A DNA stretch of 64,000 nt, taken from contig JACPZP010000006.1 in the NCBI GenBank assembly GCA_016195405.1, forward strand, positions 1 through 64,000. The letters run 5' to 3'. Positions 24,833 through 32,941 of the stretch are shown here, piece by piece. This DNA is from Planctomycetota bacterium. Lineage in GTDB: Bacteria; Planctomycetota; Planctomycetia; Gemmatales; Gemmataceae. The notes under the pieces were generated by a model. It did no database searches. It was given only the letters and a program-made list of their open reading frames with translations, and was not told the DNA's origin. Numbering within the stretch: position 1 is the first letter of the stretch; each line of letters opens with the position of its first letter. The translations under genes and the position numbers were made by a program.

Positions 24833-26488
24833 ATGCGTCACCTCTTGAATCAGATCGTGAGTCTTGCAATTCTTGCGTGCGGCTTCTGCTTCGTGTCTCC
24901 GGCGCACGCTCAGATTTTTCTCGGCAAAAGCGGTGCGGATTGGCTGAAGGAGATGCAAAACAGCGACAGCGAAGCCGCTCGCCGCAATGCCGCCTTTGCG
25001 CTCGGCAAGATGGGGCATGCGCCCGCGCTGCCGGCGCTGGCCCAGCGGCTGACCTCCGACAAAGGCGCCAAGGTCCGCGAAGCGGCCGCCTTCGCCATGG
25101 GCGAGATCGGCGGCAAGAAGCTCGGCGCCTTGGAAGATCCGAATCTGGTGCCCGCTCTGATCAACGGCTTGAAGGATGCCGATCCTTTGGTGCGCCGCAG
25201 CTCGGCCTGTGCGTTGGGTCAGCTAAGCACCGACGACAAGCGGATCGAGGGAGCGTTGGAAGCCGCCATTCTTGATGACAGGGCCGAGGTGCGGCAGAAC
25301 GTCGCCTGGGCACTGGGCAGGATTGGGTCCGGCGGCGTTCCGGCGCTGCGCAAGGCGCTGGGCGACGCTGACGCGTTCGTGAAGCGGGATGCCGCCAATT
25401 CCTTGGCAATCATTGAAGCGCCTGCCGCCCGGCCGGCGCTGAACGACTTGGCGGTGCTGTGCGCCGAAAAGAACTCCGAGGTCCGCCGCGCCGCCCTGGC
25501 TGCGCTTGTGCGGATCGTCGGGCCGGACGACGCCGCCGTCGCCCCCACCATCGCCCAAGCGCTTGCGGACCGCGATCCGGAAGTCCGCTGCAATGCCGCC
25601 CTAGTCCTGTGCAACATCGGCGGCAAAGAAGCCGCCGCCGCCGTCGACGAGCTCCTCAAGGCCCTGCGCAAAGGCGACCTCGAGCTGCGCCGCCAGGCCG
25701 CCGTCGCGCTTTCGCGCATCGGTCCGGAGGCGAAGGCAGCTGTTCCCGACCTCATCCAGGCCTTGCGCGATGCCGATGTCGAAACTCGCGCGCACGCTGC
25801 GATGGCGCTGGGTGGAGTCGGCAAAGGCGCCGAGAAGGCCTTTCCCGCGTTGGTAGAGTTAGTCGCCTCGGACAAGGAGCAGCCCGAGGTGCGTGTCAAC
25901 GCCGCCGTGGCGCTTTCGAAGATCGGCGACGTTCCTGCCGCCGTCAAGGCTGTGCCGACTCTCCTCGCCATTCTGGAAGACCCGCGCCAGGACTACCGCG
26001 TGCGCGCACGCGTGGTGTGGGCGCTGCGCGTGCACAACGTGAGACTCAGGACCATGGACGGCATTTATCCGGCATTTACCAAGGTTGTCCGCGAGGAGCC
26101 CAATGAAGATAACAACTTGCTCCGCTATGACTGCGCCTATATGCTCGGAATGCTGCAAGGGCCCGATGTGCCCAAAGTCGTGCTCGATGTTCTGCTCGAA
26201 TACCTCAAAAACAAGAAAGTCTGGATCTACGTCGGCGTCGATGCCAAAGTCCAAGGAACGGGCGTCGAAGCAGCCGGCGGTAAAGCAACCGTTGAGGATG
26301 TCGGCAAAGGTGACGGCCGCGTCATGGCGATTCAGGCCCTTCAGCAAGTGGGCCGGGCCCGCATCCTCGAACGCCGCGACATCGTCAGCCAACTGAAGAC
26401 ATTGGCTGCGGATTTAGCGGCCGATCCCAAGTCCGACGAGAACCTTCGCAAGAAAACCAAAGAGTTGCTCCAAAGCATCGGCAAGTGA
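24833..26488 (+). CDS. Secreted HEAT-repeat protein (second of a pair)
   Basis: The 551-residue protein has signal peptide ending SPAHAQ and at least ten HEAT repeats, among them ARRNAAFALGKMGHAPALPA, VRRSSACALGQL and TRAHAAMALGGVGKGAEKA. The last 150 residues are less repetitive (MLGMLQGPDVPKVVLDVLLE onward). It is read by eye as an all-helical binding scaffold in the periplasm. GAAGGAATC is a plausible ribosome-binding site. Its closeness to the preceding HEAT gene suggests duplication and shared transcription. Partners are unknown. Confidence 0.85.
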   Translation: MRHLLNQIVSLAILACGFCFVSPAHAQIFLGKSGADWLKEMQNSDSEAARRNAAFALGKMGHAPALPALAQRLTSDKGAKVREAAAFAMGEIGGKKLGALEDPNLVPALINGLKDADPLVRRSSACALGQLSTDDKRIEGALEAAILDDRAEVRQNVAWALGRIGSGGVPALRKALGDADAFVKRDAANSLAIIEAPAARPALNDLAVLCAEKNSEVRRAALAALVRIVGPDDAAVAPTIAQALADRDPEVRCNAALVLCNIGGKEAAAAVDELLKALRKGDLELRRQAAVALSRIGPEAKAAVPDLIQALRDADVETRAHAAMALGGVGKGAEKAFPALVELVASDKEQPEVRVNAAVALSKIGDVPAAVKAVPTLLAILEDPRQDYRVRARVVWALRVHNVRLRTMDGIYPAFTKVVREEPNEDNNLLRYDCAYMLGMLQGPDVPKVVLDVLLEYLKNKKVWIYVGVDAKVQGTGVEAAGGKATVEDVGKGDGRVMAIQALQQVGRARILERRDIVSQLKTLAADLAADPKSDENLRKKTKELLQSIGK

Positions 26489-26502
26489 CGTGACCGAACT
26501 CC

Positions 26503-26583
26503 AACTGACGTAGCTGAACTCCAACTGACGTAGCTGAACTCGTTAGAGTTCGGCCCGACCCGAATTCTCACGAATTCGGCTAC
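26503..26583. repeat. Tandem duplication plus GTAGCTGAA palindrome family
   Basis: A 20-base unit GAACTCCAACTGACGTAGCT is repeated in tandem (about 26506-26545), followed by two small palindromes, GAACTCGTTAGAGTTC and CGAATTCTCACGAATTCG. The second half resembles the element at 11311-11362 in inverted order. It lies between convergent genes. Confidence 0.7.
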
Positions 26584-26587
26584 AAAC

Positions 26588-27460
26588 CTAATCCCATCCA
26601 GGCAACAGTAATTGTCGCTCGGCTTCTTCCGCGGCGCACGCCAGAGCACTTCTTTGCACTTCGAGGCTTGGTCCTGGCTGGTGTTGACTGGCCGTGTGAA
26701 CCTGAAACGTGCCCGCGTTGCTTTCGCGAACTCGTAGAGCAGCGGCCTGGGCCAAATCGGGGCGATTGCATTCTCGGCTCATATGCAGCAGCACTAAGTG
26801 TTGCAGCCGGCCAGGAAGAGAATCCCGCAGCACGCTTTCGAGCAATTCGGCGGCCTGGTCGTTGGAAAGATGCCCGCGGGCGCCGAGCACGCGCCGAACA
26901 AGGAAAGCCGCGCGCCCGCTGTCTCGCTCCATGTCCTCGTCGTGGTTGAACTCCAAGGCCAGCAAGTCCACGTCGGTCAAGCTCGCGACTAGGCTCGCGT
27001 TCCAAGAACCCAGATCGGTCGCGTAGGCGAGCGCGCGGCCGTTCCATTCAAAGCGAAACCCACAGGTCGGATGGCCGTCATGCTTGAGCGATAACGGCCG
27101 GCAGGTCATGTCGTTGCCTAGGTGCGAAGGCGCGTTGACGCGGTAACAGCGCACCAGTCCGGCGTCGAGCAGCTGTTGGAAGGATTCGCTTTGCCTGCGC
27201 AGGCTCTCGACGTGAACCGGATGACAGTAAAGAGGAACTCTCATGCGCACAAGGCACCGGAAAGCGTGCTCGTTCCAGTGATCGTTATGGATGTGCGTCA
27301 AAACGGCGGCGTGGACGTGCTGCCAGGAAGCGCCGACAGCGTCGAGCCGCTGGTCCAGGGCGCGCGGTCCAAAACCCAAGTCGATCAAGACGCCGAAGCC
27401 GCCCGCCGTGAGGAGGCTGGCATTACCCGCGCTGCCGCTGCCCAGCACGTGGAATCGCAT
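26588..27460 (-). CDS. MBL-fold metallo-hydrolase (YycJ/WalJ-like)
   Basis: The start at ATG 27460 gives 290 residues beginning MRFHVLGSGSAGNASLL, the standard N-terminus of YycJ/WalJ-like metallo-beta-lactamase-fold proteins. The metal-binding motif HIHNDH is at residues 56-61 and further metal ligands are likely His and Asp in LSLKHDGHPTCGF, YATDLGSW and LEFNHDEDM. WalJ-type proteins act as nucleases or cell-wall/DNA-replication coordination factors. The frame is open to 27547, but that extension is the palindromic repeat, so it is not used. It is divergent from miaA across that repeat. Confidence 0.9.
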   Translation of the reverse strand: MRFHVLGSGSAGNASLLTAGGFGVLIDLGFGPRALDQRLDAVGASWQHVHAAVLTHIHNDHWNEHAFRCLVRMRVPLYCHPVHVESLRRQSESFQQLLDAGLVRCYRVNAPSHLGNDMTCRPLSLKHDGHPTCGFRFEWNGRALAYATDLGSWNASLVASLTDVDLLALEFNHDEDMERDSGRAAFLVRRVLGARGHLSNDQAAELLESVLRDSLPGRLQHLVLLHMSRECNRPDLAQAAALRVRESNAGTFQVHTASQHQPGPSLEVQRSALACAAEEAERQLLLPGWD

Positions 27461-27476
27461 GGTACGTCCCCAACTC

Positions 27477-27532
27477 GTAGGACGGATTTGCAATCCGTCC
27501 GTTCGACCGGACGGTTTGCAAAACCGTCCTAC
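27477..27532. repeat. Palindromic repeat TAGGACGGNTTGCAANCCGTCC, copy 3
   Basis: GTAGGACGGATTTGCAATCC starts the element and GGTTTGCAAAACCGTCCTAC ends it, forming paired hairpins. It fills the divergent gap between the MBL gene and miaA, where both promoters should lie. Closely related to copies at 14930 and 15769. Confidence 0.8.
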
Positions 27533-27573
27533 GTGTGAAAACCTCATCCTAGCGAATCGTTTAGAATGATCCC

Positions 27574-28548
27574 ATGCTTCTCGCCCCGTTCCACAACTCC
27601 CTGGTGCTCACCGGTCCGACCGGCGCCGGCAAGACACGTTTGGCTCTCGAACTTGCCCCGCGCCTCGATGCCGAGATCATTTCCATGGACTCGATGGCCC
27701 TCTATCGCGGCATGGACGTCGGCACCGCCAAACCGACCCCTGCGGAGCGCGCCCTCGTTCCCCATCATCTCATCGATGTCCTGATGCCGTGGGATTCGGC
27801 CAGCGTGGCCTGGTGGCTAGAGCAAGCTCGCGACTGTGCGCTCGACATCGAGCGTCGCGGCAAACAGGTCCTCTTCGTCGGTGGCACTCCGCTCTATTTG
27901 AAAGCGCTCACGTTTGGGCTTTTCGACGGACCGCCCGCCGATGCTGCCGTTCGCAGCTTGCTGGCCCAAGAAGCCGCCGAGAAGGGGAGCGCGGCATTGC
28001 ACTTACGCTTGGCCCAGGTCGATCCGGTTGCCGCGGGCCGCCTGCACCCAAATGATCTGCGCCGACTCATCCGCGCCTTGGAGGTCTTCGAACTTACCGG
28101 CCGACCCATCAGCTCCTGGCAGGAGCAATGGGAAAGACCACAGGCGAGCCGGGAGCAACTCATGGCGAGCCGGGAGCGTAAGCGACCGGAGTCTTCATCA
28201 CCTTCGGCGCCGCAAATCCTTTGGCTCGACTTGCCGCGACTGGAGCTTTACGAGCGTATCAATCGCCGGGTCGAGGCCATGTTTTGGACAGGCCTGGTGG
28301 AAGAGGTTGAAGCTCTCAGGCGCCTGGACAGACCCCTGAGCCCGGAAGCCCGCCAGGCCTTGGGATACAAAGAAACGCTGGAACACCTCGAAGGTGGGAT
28401 TAATCTCGAAGAGACGATTGTGCGGCTGCAAACGCGAACCCGCCAGTTCGCCAAGAGGCAGATTACCTGGTTCCGTCACCTGCCCGGCTGCGTGCCGGCG
28501 ACAACGGAATTGACACAAACGCTCTGGCACACCAAAATGAAGGCGTAG
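27574..28548 (+). CDS. miaA: tRNA dimethylallyltransferase, with repeat-derived insertion
   Basis: MiaA adds dimethylallyl to A37 of tRNAs reading codons that begin with U. The 324-residue protein has the P-loop GPTGAGKT (14-21), DSMALYRGMDVGTAKP, AGRLHPNDLRRLIRALEVFE with the substrate-channel Arg residues, and RQFAKRQITWFR near the C-terminus. Residues about 190-208 (QASREQLMASRERKRPES) are encoded by two copies of the genomic palindrome GGCGAGCCGGGAGC, so a dispersed repeat has been taken into the reading frame without breaking it. The insert falls in a surface loop after the conserved ELTGRPIS segment. The FHA gene follows 2 bases after the stop. Confidence 0.95.
   Translation: MLLAPFHNSLVLTGPTGAGKTRLALELAPRLDAEIISMDSMALYRGMDVGTAKPTPAERALVPHHLIDVLMPWDSASVAWWLEQARDCALDIERRGKQVLFVGGTPLYLKALTFGLFDGPPADAAVRSLLAQEAAEKGSAALHLRLAQVDPVAAGRLHPNDLRRLIRALEVFELTGRPISSWQEQWERPQASREQLMASRERKRPESSSPSAPQILWLDLPRLELYERINRRVEAMFWTGLVEEVEALRRLDRPLSPEARQALGYKETLEHLEGGINLEETIVRLQTRTRQFAKRQITWFRHLPGCVPATTELTQTLWHTKMKA
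28141..28191. repeat. Repeat units of the GGCGAGCCGGGAGC family inside miaA
   Basis: CAGGCGAGCCGGGAGC (28141-28156) and GGCGAGCCGGGAGCGTAAGC (from 28164) are two direct copies of the unit seen at 3526-3601 and 29329-29498. They are in frame and encode SREQ and SRERKRPES. The total coding insertion is about 19 residues. Confidence 0.75.
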
Positions 28549-28550
28549 CA

Positions 28551-29303
28551 ATGTCCTATGCCGCCGGGGGAATGATGGCCGTCACCTTTCAAGTCTTGGA
28601 AGGCATCGATAAGGGGCGCACCTTCCGCGACCTGCCCACGCCCTTGACCATTGGCCGTGAAGAAGGCAACGTCCTGCGTCTCAACGACGAGCGCGTCAGC
28701 CGCTTCCACGCCAAAGTCCAGTTCGACAACGAGGACATCATCCTCACCGACCTGGAAAGCACCAATGGCACGCGCGTCAACGGCACCGTCGTGCAGATTC
28801 GCCGTCTCCGCTTCGGCGATCGCGTGGCCGTGGGGCGTTCACTCCTCTTGTTCGGCTCGGGCGAAGAGATCGCTGCCCGGATCGCCGAAATGGAGAAGGC
28901 GGGCGTGCAGCCGTTCAGCAGCGCGGTGAGCGTCGCTTCCTCCGACGTCACCAATCCGCAGACCGTGCAAATGTCGACGCTCGCCGGTCAGATCGACGGC
29001 AACATCGATTTCGATATCAACGTCAAGCAAGATGTGACGGTGACTCGCGACGCCCTGCTCATCGGCAAGAAGCCGTTGCCGCCCCTGCCACAAAAGATGA
29101 GCCCGTCGCAGGCGGCCCGCCTCGCCGAGATCCTCGACTTCTTCCACGCCGGCCTCACCCAGGCCACCGAGAACATTCAAGCCAAAGAAGACGGCACTCA
29201 GGTGACGCTCTATTACGGCGACTGGCAGAAAATCCTCACCCTGCACATGCTGCTCGCGCGCTATCTCCGCGCGGTGTCGGAACCCGAATCTCAAAGCAGC
29301 TAA
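28551..29303 (+). CDS. FHA-domain protein
   Basis: The 250-residue protein has an N-terminal FHA domain at about residues 10-105, with the phosphothreonine-binding residues in IGREEGNVLRLNDERVSRFH and DLESTNGTRVNG (G-R, S-x2-H, N). The C-terminal 110 residues are predicted helical and unassigned (PSQAARLAEILDFFHAGLTQ). FHA proteins read phosphothreonine marks left by Ser/Thr kinases, which planctomycetes have in number, but none is seen in this window. It starts 2 bases after miaA, so it is probably co-transcribed with it. A second FHA protein is at 42659. Confidence 0.9.
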   Translation: MSYAAGGMMAVTFQVLEGIDKGRTFRDLPTPLTIGREEGNVLRLNDERVSRFHAKVQFDNEDIILTDLESTNGTRVNGTVVQIRRLRFGDRVAVGRSLLLFGSGEEIAARIAEMEKAGVQPFSSAVSVASSDVTNPQTVQMSTLAGQIDGNIDFDINVKQDVTVTRDALLIGKKPLPPLPQKMSPSQAARLAEILDFFHAGLTQATENIQAKEDGTQVTLYYGDWQKILTLHMLLARYLRAVSEPESQSS

Positions 29304-29328
29304 ACGTAACAGCGGGCCGGAAGCTAAA

Positions 29329-29498
29329 GGCGAGCCGGGGCGCATTCCCGTTATTGCGTTCAGGAAACTCGCCGTGTGTGGCCGGGGCTGAGTCTTCGAA
29401 GCCCCGGAACCGGTCGCCGCGCGGGCATGCCGGGGCTTCGCAAAGCCTCAGCCCCGGCCACACCTAGCGCGTAGAAACGGGAATGCTCCCGGCTCGCC
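29329..29498. repeat. Nested compound palindrome
   Basis: Outer arms GGCGAGCCGGGGCGCATTCC (29329) and its near-complement (29476-29498) enclose inner arms GTGTGGCCGGGGCT (29376-29389) and AGCCCCGGCCACAC (29450-29463). This looks like one palindromic element inserted into another. It lies between the convergent FHA and DUF1080 genes. Confidence 0.75.
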
Positions 29499-29504
29499 GC
29501 GTTG

Positions 29505-30227
29505 TCACTTCACTGTAATCAGCCGGTCTTCCTCCGGGAACGTGGTCAGCACCAGGCCTTTGAAGTGGATTTCCTGCGGCACTTTGTTCGAGTGCAGCTG
29601 TAGGCCGAGCGGGCCTTCCATGATCCGCTTGGGCTCAGGATCCTTCCAGTCGACTACGGCATGACCATTGACCGCGAGCCGCACGCGATCGCCTTTCGCC
29701 AAGATCTCCATGTCGTTCCAATCGTGTTGCTTGCCGACTTTCTTCGCCGGGCCGCCGTCGACGGGGAGGCCGTTGCGGCCAAAGAGATCGTACATGCCCC
29801 AGCCCGACGGGAACATCACGAGGTGGCCCTGGTAAGTGTACTTGGAGCGCTCCTTTTCCGGGTCTTTGCTGACATCGGGGTTGACCTTGCCCCAGAGCGC
29901 AACGCCGGAATGCATCTCCGATTCCACCAGCTTGGCGGAGAACACGAGACGGAAGTCGCTGAACTTGCGCTTGGTCACGAGATAGGTGCTGATCGCGACC
30001 GGTTTGGTGTTCTTAGCGATGATGACGCCGTCCTTGACCGACCAGAGGTCCTCGTAACCTTCCCAGCCGTCGAGGTCCTTGCCGTTGAAGAGCTTGATGG
30101 TCTCGGATTTTCCTTTTTTCGCCTGATTATCCGTGTCCTTTTTCTTGCCCTTGTCGGCCGGAGCGGGGCCGGCGGCCAGGAACGCCAACGCGAACAGTAG
30201 GATACAGGGAACACAACAGCGTTTCAT
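29505..30227 (-). CDS. Secreted DUF1080 (3-keto-disaccharide hydrolase-like) protein
   Basis: The ATG at 30227 has TAGGAG 7 bases upstream, giving 240 residues with signal peptide MKRCCVPCILLFALAFLAAG. The DUF1080 fold (concanavalin-like beta-jelly-roll) is evident from LFNGKDLDGWEGYEDLWSVK, GVIIAKNTK, FSDFRLVFSAKLVESEMHSG and HDWNDMEILAKGDRVRLAVNG through GPLGLQLHS. The family includes 3-keto-glycoside hydrolases and is heavily expanded in Planctomycetes. The frame is open upstream, but the added part lies in the palindrome-rich region. It stands alone. The sugar substrate is unknown. Confidence 0.9.
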   Translation of the reverse strand: MKRCCVPCILLFALAFLAAGPAPADKGKKKDTDNQAKKGKSETIKLFNGKDLDGWEGYEDLWSVKDGVIIAKNTKPVAISTYLVTKRKFSDFRLVFSAKLVESEMHSGVALWGKVNPDVSKDPEKERSKYTYQGHLVMFPSGWGMYDLFGRNGLPVDGGPAKKVGKQHDWNDMEILAKGDRVRLAVNGHAVVDWKDPEPKRIMEGPLGLQLHSNKVPQEIHFKGLVLTTFPEEDRLITVK

Positions 30228-30297
30228 GATGGTACTCCTAAAGGTTGTGAAATATTGACTTGTCTGAAAGGAACGCTCCAAATCGTGTGGCCGAATC

Positions 30298-30442
30298 GTG
30301 TGCCACGCCCACGCCGTACCGCGCGGGGACAGCATGCTCGACAAGCGAGGCGTGGGCGTGTGGTGCTTGCAAAGGCCGCACGCTCACGCCTGGTGTCGCG
30401 CGGCATGCTGCGAAACCATGCATTGGCGTGAGCGTGGCACAC
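30298..30442. repeat. Two adjacent palindromes (CACGCCCACGCC and CACGCTCACGCC families)
   Basis: GTGTGCCACGCCCACGCC (30298-30315) pairs with GGCGTGGGCGTGTGG (30349-30363). GCACGCTCACGCC (30378-30390) pairs with GGCGTGAGCGTGGCACAC (30425-30442). They fill the space upstream of the DUF1080 gene. Confidence 0.7.
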
Positions 30443-30536
30443 AAACTAACACGTCCGGGCCGCGGACAAAAGAAAAAACTTTAGCCGAACAATGGCCGAC
30501 GTCGCCACGTCCAGTATTTTGCTCCTTTGAGCTTAC

Positions 30537-30618
30537 GTAGGTCGGCCTTTCCAGGCCGACATAAGAAACGTTGTCTTTGGGTCTGGGTTAATCCCTTTCA
30601 GGCTGGAAAGCCTGACCT
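30537..30618. repeat. GTAGGTCGGCCTTTCCAGGC-type palindromic repeat
   Basis: GGTCGGCCTTTCCAGGCCGAC (30540-30560) and CAGGCTGGAAAGCCTGACCT (30599-30618) are two short palindromes of the same kind in opposite orientation, ending 12 bases before the next ATG and so overlapping its leader. Confidence 0.65.
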
Positions 30619-30630
30619 CCGGAGGCGATC

Positions 30631-31779
30631 ATGGCGCGGCTTGGTTCCACGCTTGGCATTTTGGTTGGTCTGTTGGTCCTGGGAATGTCAGCGCATTGCG
30701 GCGATGTCGCGCCGCTGATCAATCGCATCAAGGCTGTGGGCAAGGAAGGCAAAGGCAACACCGACGCCGCCAAAGCTTGGCGCGAATTGGTTAAGCAAGG
30801 CCCCGACACTATCTTTGATATTCTCGCCGCGCTCAAGGACACCCAACCGACGGCCTCCAACTGGCTGCGCTCCGCGGTCGACGCCATCGCCGAGAAGACG
30901 CGCGAAACCGGCAAACCGCTGCCGGCCGCGAAGCTCGAAGCCTTTGTCCGCGACACCAAGAACCATGGCGGCGCTCGGCGTCTGGCGTTCGAATGGCTCG
31001 TCAAGGCAGATGCGAGCGCAGCGGATCGCCTAATGCCCGGCATGCTCAACGATCCCGGCGCCGAGCTGCGCCGCGAAGCCATCGCCCGTGTCTTGAAGGA
31101 CGCCGAAAAACTGACCGGCCCCGACAACAAGGCCGCCGCGGTCGCCGTTTACAAGAAGGCGCTCGGCTGCGCCCGCGACGTCGATCAGGTCAATCTCATC
31201 GCCAAGCAATTGAAGGAACTCGGAAATGAAATCGACCTGACCGCGCACTATGGCTTCATCACCCGCTGGATGATCGCCGGCCCGTTCGACAACACCAACG
31301 AGAAGGGCTTCCACATTTCCTACCCGCCTGACAAAAGCGTCGATCTCGCCGCGGTCTACGCCGGCAAGAGCGACAAGGAAGTCCGCTGGCAGGAGCACGT
31401 CACCGGGGAGCCAATGGGATTGGTGAATCTCAACAAGATCATCGGCAAGCTGAAAGCCTCCATCGGCTACGCCTACACGGTGGTGACGTCAGAGAAGGAA
31501 CAACCGGTCGAACTCCGCTGCGGCAGCAACAACGCCGTGCGCATGTACCTCAACGGCAAGGAAATCTACGGCCGTGAAGAATACAACCACGGCATGGAAA
31601 TGGACCAGCACGCCGGCAAAGGCACGCTCAAAGCCGGCCGCAACGAAATTCTGATCAAAGTGTGCCAGAACGAGGAAAAGGAAACCTGGGCGGAGCCGTG
31701 GTCGTTTCAGCTGCGGATTTGCGACGAGCTAGGCGCCGCGGTGCCGGTCGTCGTCGTGGAAGTGAAATCCAAAAGTTGA
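30631..31779 (+). CDS. Secreted helical/beta protein of unknown function with intact C-terminal domain
   Basis: The 382-residue product starts MARLGSTLGILVGLLVLGMS (signal peptide). Residues about 25-200 are HEAT-like helical, and about 205-382 form a beta-rich domain (RWMIAGPFDNTNEKGFHISY, MYLNGKEIYGREEYNHG) like the PA14- or cellulose-binding-type modules seen in planctomycete secreted proteins. The last 60 residues are nearly repeated in the fragment at 32942-33124, showing that a second, now truncated copy existed downstream. The intact gene has an ATG with GGAGGCG upstream. Function is unknown. Extracellular binding is inferred. Confidence 0.75.
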   Translation: MARLGSTLGILVGLLVLGMSAHCGDVAPLINRIKAVGKEGKGNTDAAKAWRELVKQGPDTIFDILAALKDTQPTASNWLRSAVDAIAEKTRETGKPLPAAKLEAFVRDTKNHGGARRLAFEWLVKADASAADRLMPGMLNDPGAELRREAIARVLKDAEKLTGPDNKAAAVAVYKKALGCARDVDQVNLIAKQLKELGNEIDLTAHYGFITRWMIAGPFDNTNEKGFHISYPPDKSVDLAAVYAGKSDKEVRWQEHVTGEPMGLVNLNKIIGKLKASIGYAYTVVTSEKEQPVELRCGSNNAVRMYLNGKEIYGREEYNHGMEMDQHAGKGTLKAGRNEILIKVCQNEEKETWAEPWSFQLRICDELGAAVPVVVVEVKSKS

Positions 31780-31835
31780 AGAGGCTCGTGCTGGCGATTT
31801 CGACGCGCCGCGCGTTTTTTCGGCAGTTTCGAGTA

Positions 31836-31864
31836 TTGCGTGTGTTTCGAGTGCGTGGTAGAAT
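31836..31864 (+). promoter_or_regulatory. Candidate sigma-70-type promoter of the toxin-antitoxin pair
   Basis: TTGCGT (31836-31841) and TAGAAT (31859-31864) are separated by 17 bases, 33 bases before the antitoxin ATG. The match is 4/6 and 5/6 to the consensus. Autoregulation by the antitoxin would be expected, but no clear operator palindrome was found. Confidence 0.4.
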
Positions 31865-31896
31865 ACCTCTTGTCACCCGACAGGAGGTAGAAAGCC

Positions 31897-32367
31897 ATGA
31901 TCGCAATGATTCCTGAGAAGTTTGAGACGGTTGCACCAAGCGAGGCCGATGCCCTGCTGGCGCGCGAGTCCAGCCGCCGCCTAGCCGCCCACAAGCTGGG
32001 CAGGCGGTCCAGCGTTCGCATTCAGCTTATCGATGATGGCGAGAAGGCGGAAGCGGTCGCCGTGCCGGCGTCCGCCTTGCGCCTGTTTTTGCATCTGCTC
32101 GCCGAGATGTCCCAAGGCAATGCGGTTACCCTTATTCCCACTCATGCGGAGCTGACCAGCCAGCAAGCCGCGGACCTGCTCAATGTTTCGCGCCCCTATA
32201 TGGTCAAGCTGCTGGACGAGGGAAGACTTCCATGTCGAACCGTCGGCAAGTACCGTCGCGTCCGGTTTGACGACTTGATGGCCTTCAAGCGCAAGGACGA
32301 CGACGCCAGAGCCAAGATTCTCGACCAGTTGACAGCCGAGGCGCAGGAACTCGGGATGGGCTATTGA
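31897..32367 (+). CDS. Antitoxin with excisionase-type helix-turn-helix
   Basis: The 156-residue protein has an excisionase/MerR-like winged HTH near residues 84-137 (LTSQQAADLLNVSRPYMVKL and DEGRLPCRTVGKYRRVRFDD). This domain type is the DNA-binding part of antitoxins that pair with PIN-domain toxins in other bacteria. An N-terminal part (about 1-80) would bind and block the toxin or form dimers. AGGAGG lies 9 bases before the ATG. Its TGA overlaps the toxin ATG (TGATG), so the two are translationally coupled. It should repress its own promoter, by analogy with known type II systems. Confidence 0.85.
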   Translation: MIAMIPEKFETVAPSEADALLARESSRRLAAHKLGRRSSVRIQLIDDGEKAEAVAVPASALRLFLHLLAEMSQGNAVTLIPTHAELTSQQAADLLNVSRPYMVKLLDEGRLPCRTVGKYRRVRFDDLMAFKRKDDDARAKILDQLTAEAQELGMGY

Positions 32368-32939
32368 TGGAGCATCCCGTCATAGCGGTTTACGATGCGA
32401 ACATCCTCTATCCGGCCCCATTGCGAGACCTCTTCATCCGGATTGCGCAGACAGGACTCGTTCGCGCCAGGTGGACCGATACGATTCACGACGAATGGAT
32501 TCGCAACGTCCTCAAGGACAATCCCAATTTGTCCGCGGAACGCCTGGCGCGAACCCGAACCCTCATGAACGAGGCCGTCCGTGATTGCCTTGTAACCGGC
32601 CACGAAGACTTGATCGCCTCCGTGGCCTTACCTGATCCCGATGACCGACATGTCGCGGCTGCCGCCATCCGCGCCGGCGCCGAAGTCATCGTGACATGCA
32701 ATCTGAAAGACTTTCCGGCGGAGGAGCTGGCCCGTTTCGACATCGAGGCGCAGCACCCGGACGACTTTCTGGTTGGCCTGATCGACCTGGCGCCCGGTCT
32801 AATCTGCGCCGCCGTGAAGCGGCAACGGGAAGGACTCCGCAACCCGGCCAAGACAGCCGAGGAATTGCTCGCGACGCTTGAATGCCATGGACTGACCCAG
32901 GCGGTCGCCCGTCTCCGCCAATTCATCGACTTGTTCTGA
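32367..32939 (+). CDS. PIN-domain ribonuclease toxin
   Basis: The 190-residue protein is a PIN-fold nuclease. Candidate metal-binding acids are Asp10 (AVYDANIL), Glu43 (HDEWIRN), Asp93 (PDPDDRHVAAAA) and Asp115 (CNLKDFP), the standard arrangement. PIN toxins usually cut tRNA or mRNA. It follows the HTH antitoxin with coupled translation (TGATG) and begins at ATG 32367. The stop is followed at once by a decayed copy of the C-terminus of the upstream secreted protein, so the pair seems to have been inserted within a duplicated gene. It resembles PIN toxins annotated as PIN_3 domain proteins. The targets are unknown. Confidence 0.87.
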   Translation: MEHPVIAVYDANILYPAPLRDLFIRIAQTGLVRARWTDTIHDEWIRNVLKDNPNLSAERLARTRTLMNEAVRDCLVTGHEDLIASVALPDPDDRHVAAAAIRAGAEVIVTCNLKDFPAEELARFDIEAQHPDDFLVGLIDLAPGLICAAVKRQREGLRNPAKTAEELLATLECHGLTQAVARLRQFIDLF

Positions 32940-32941
32940 AC

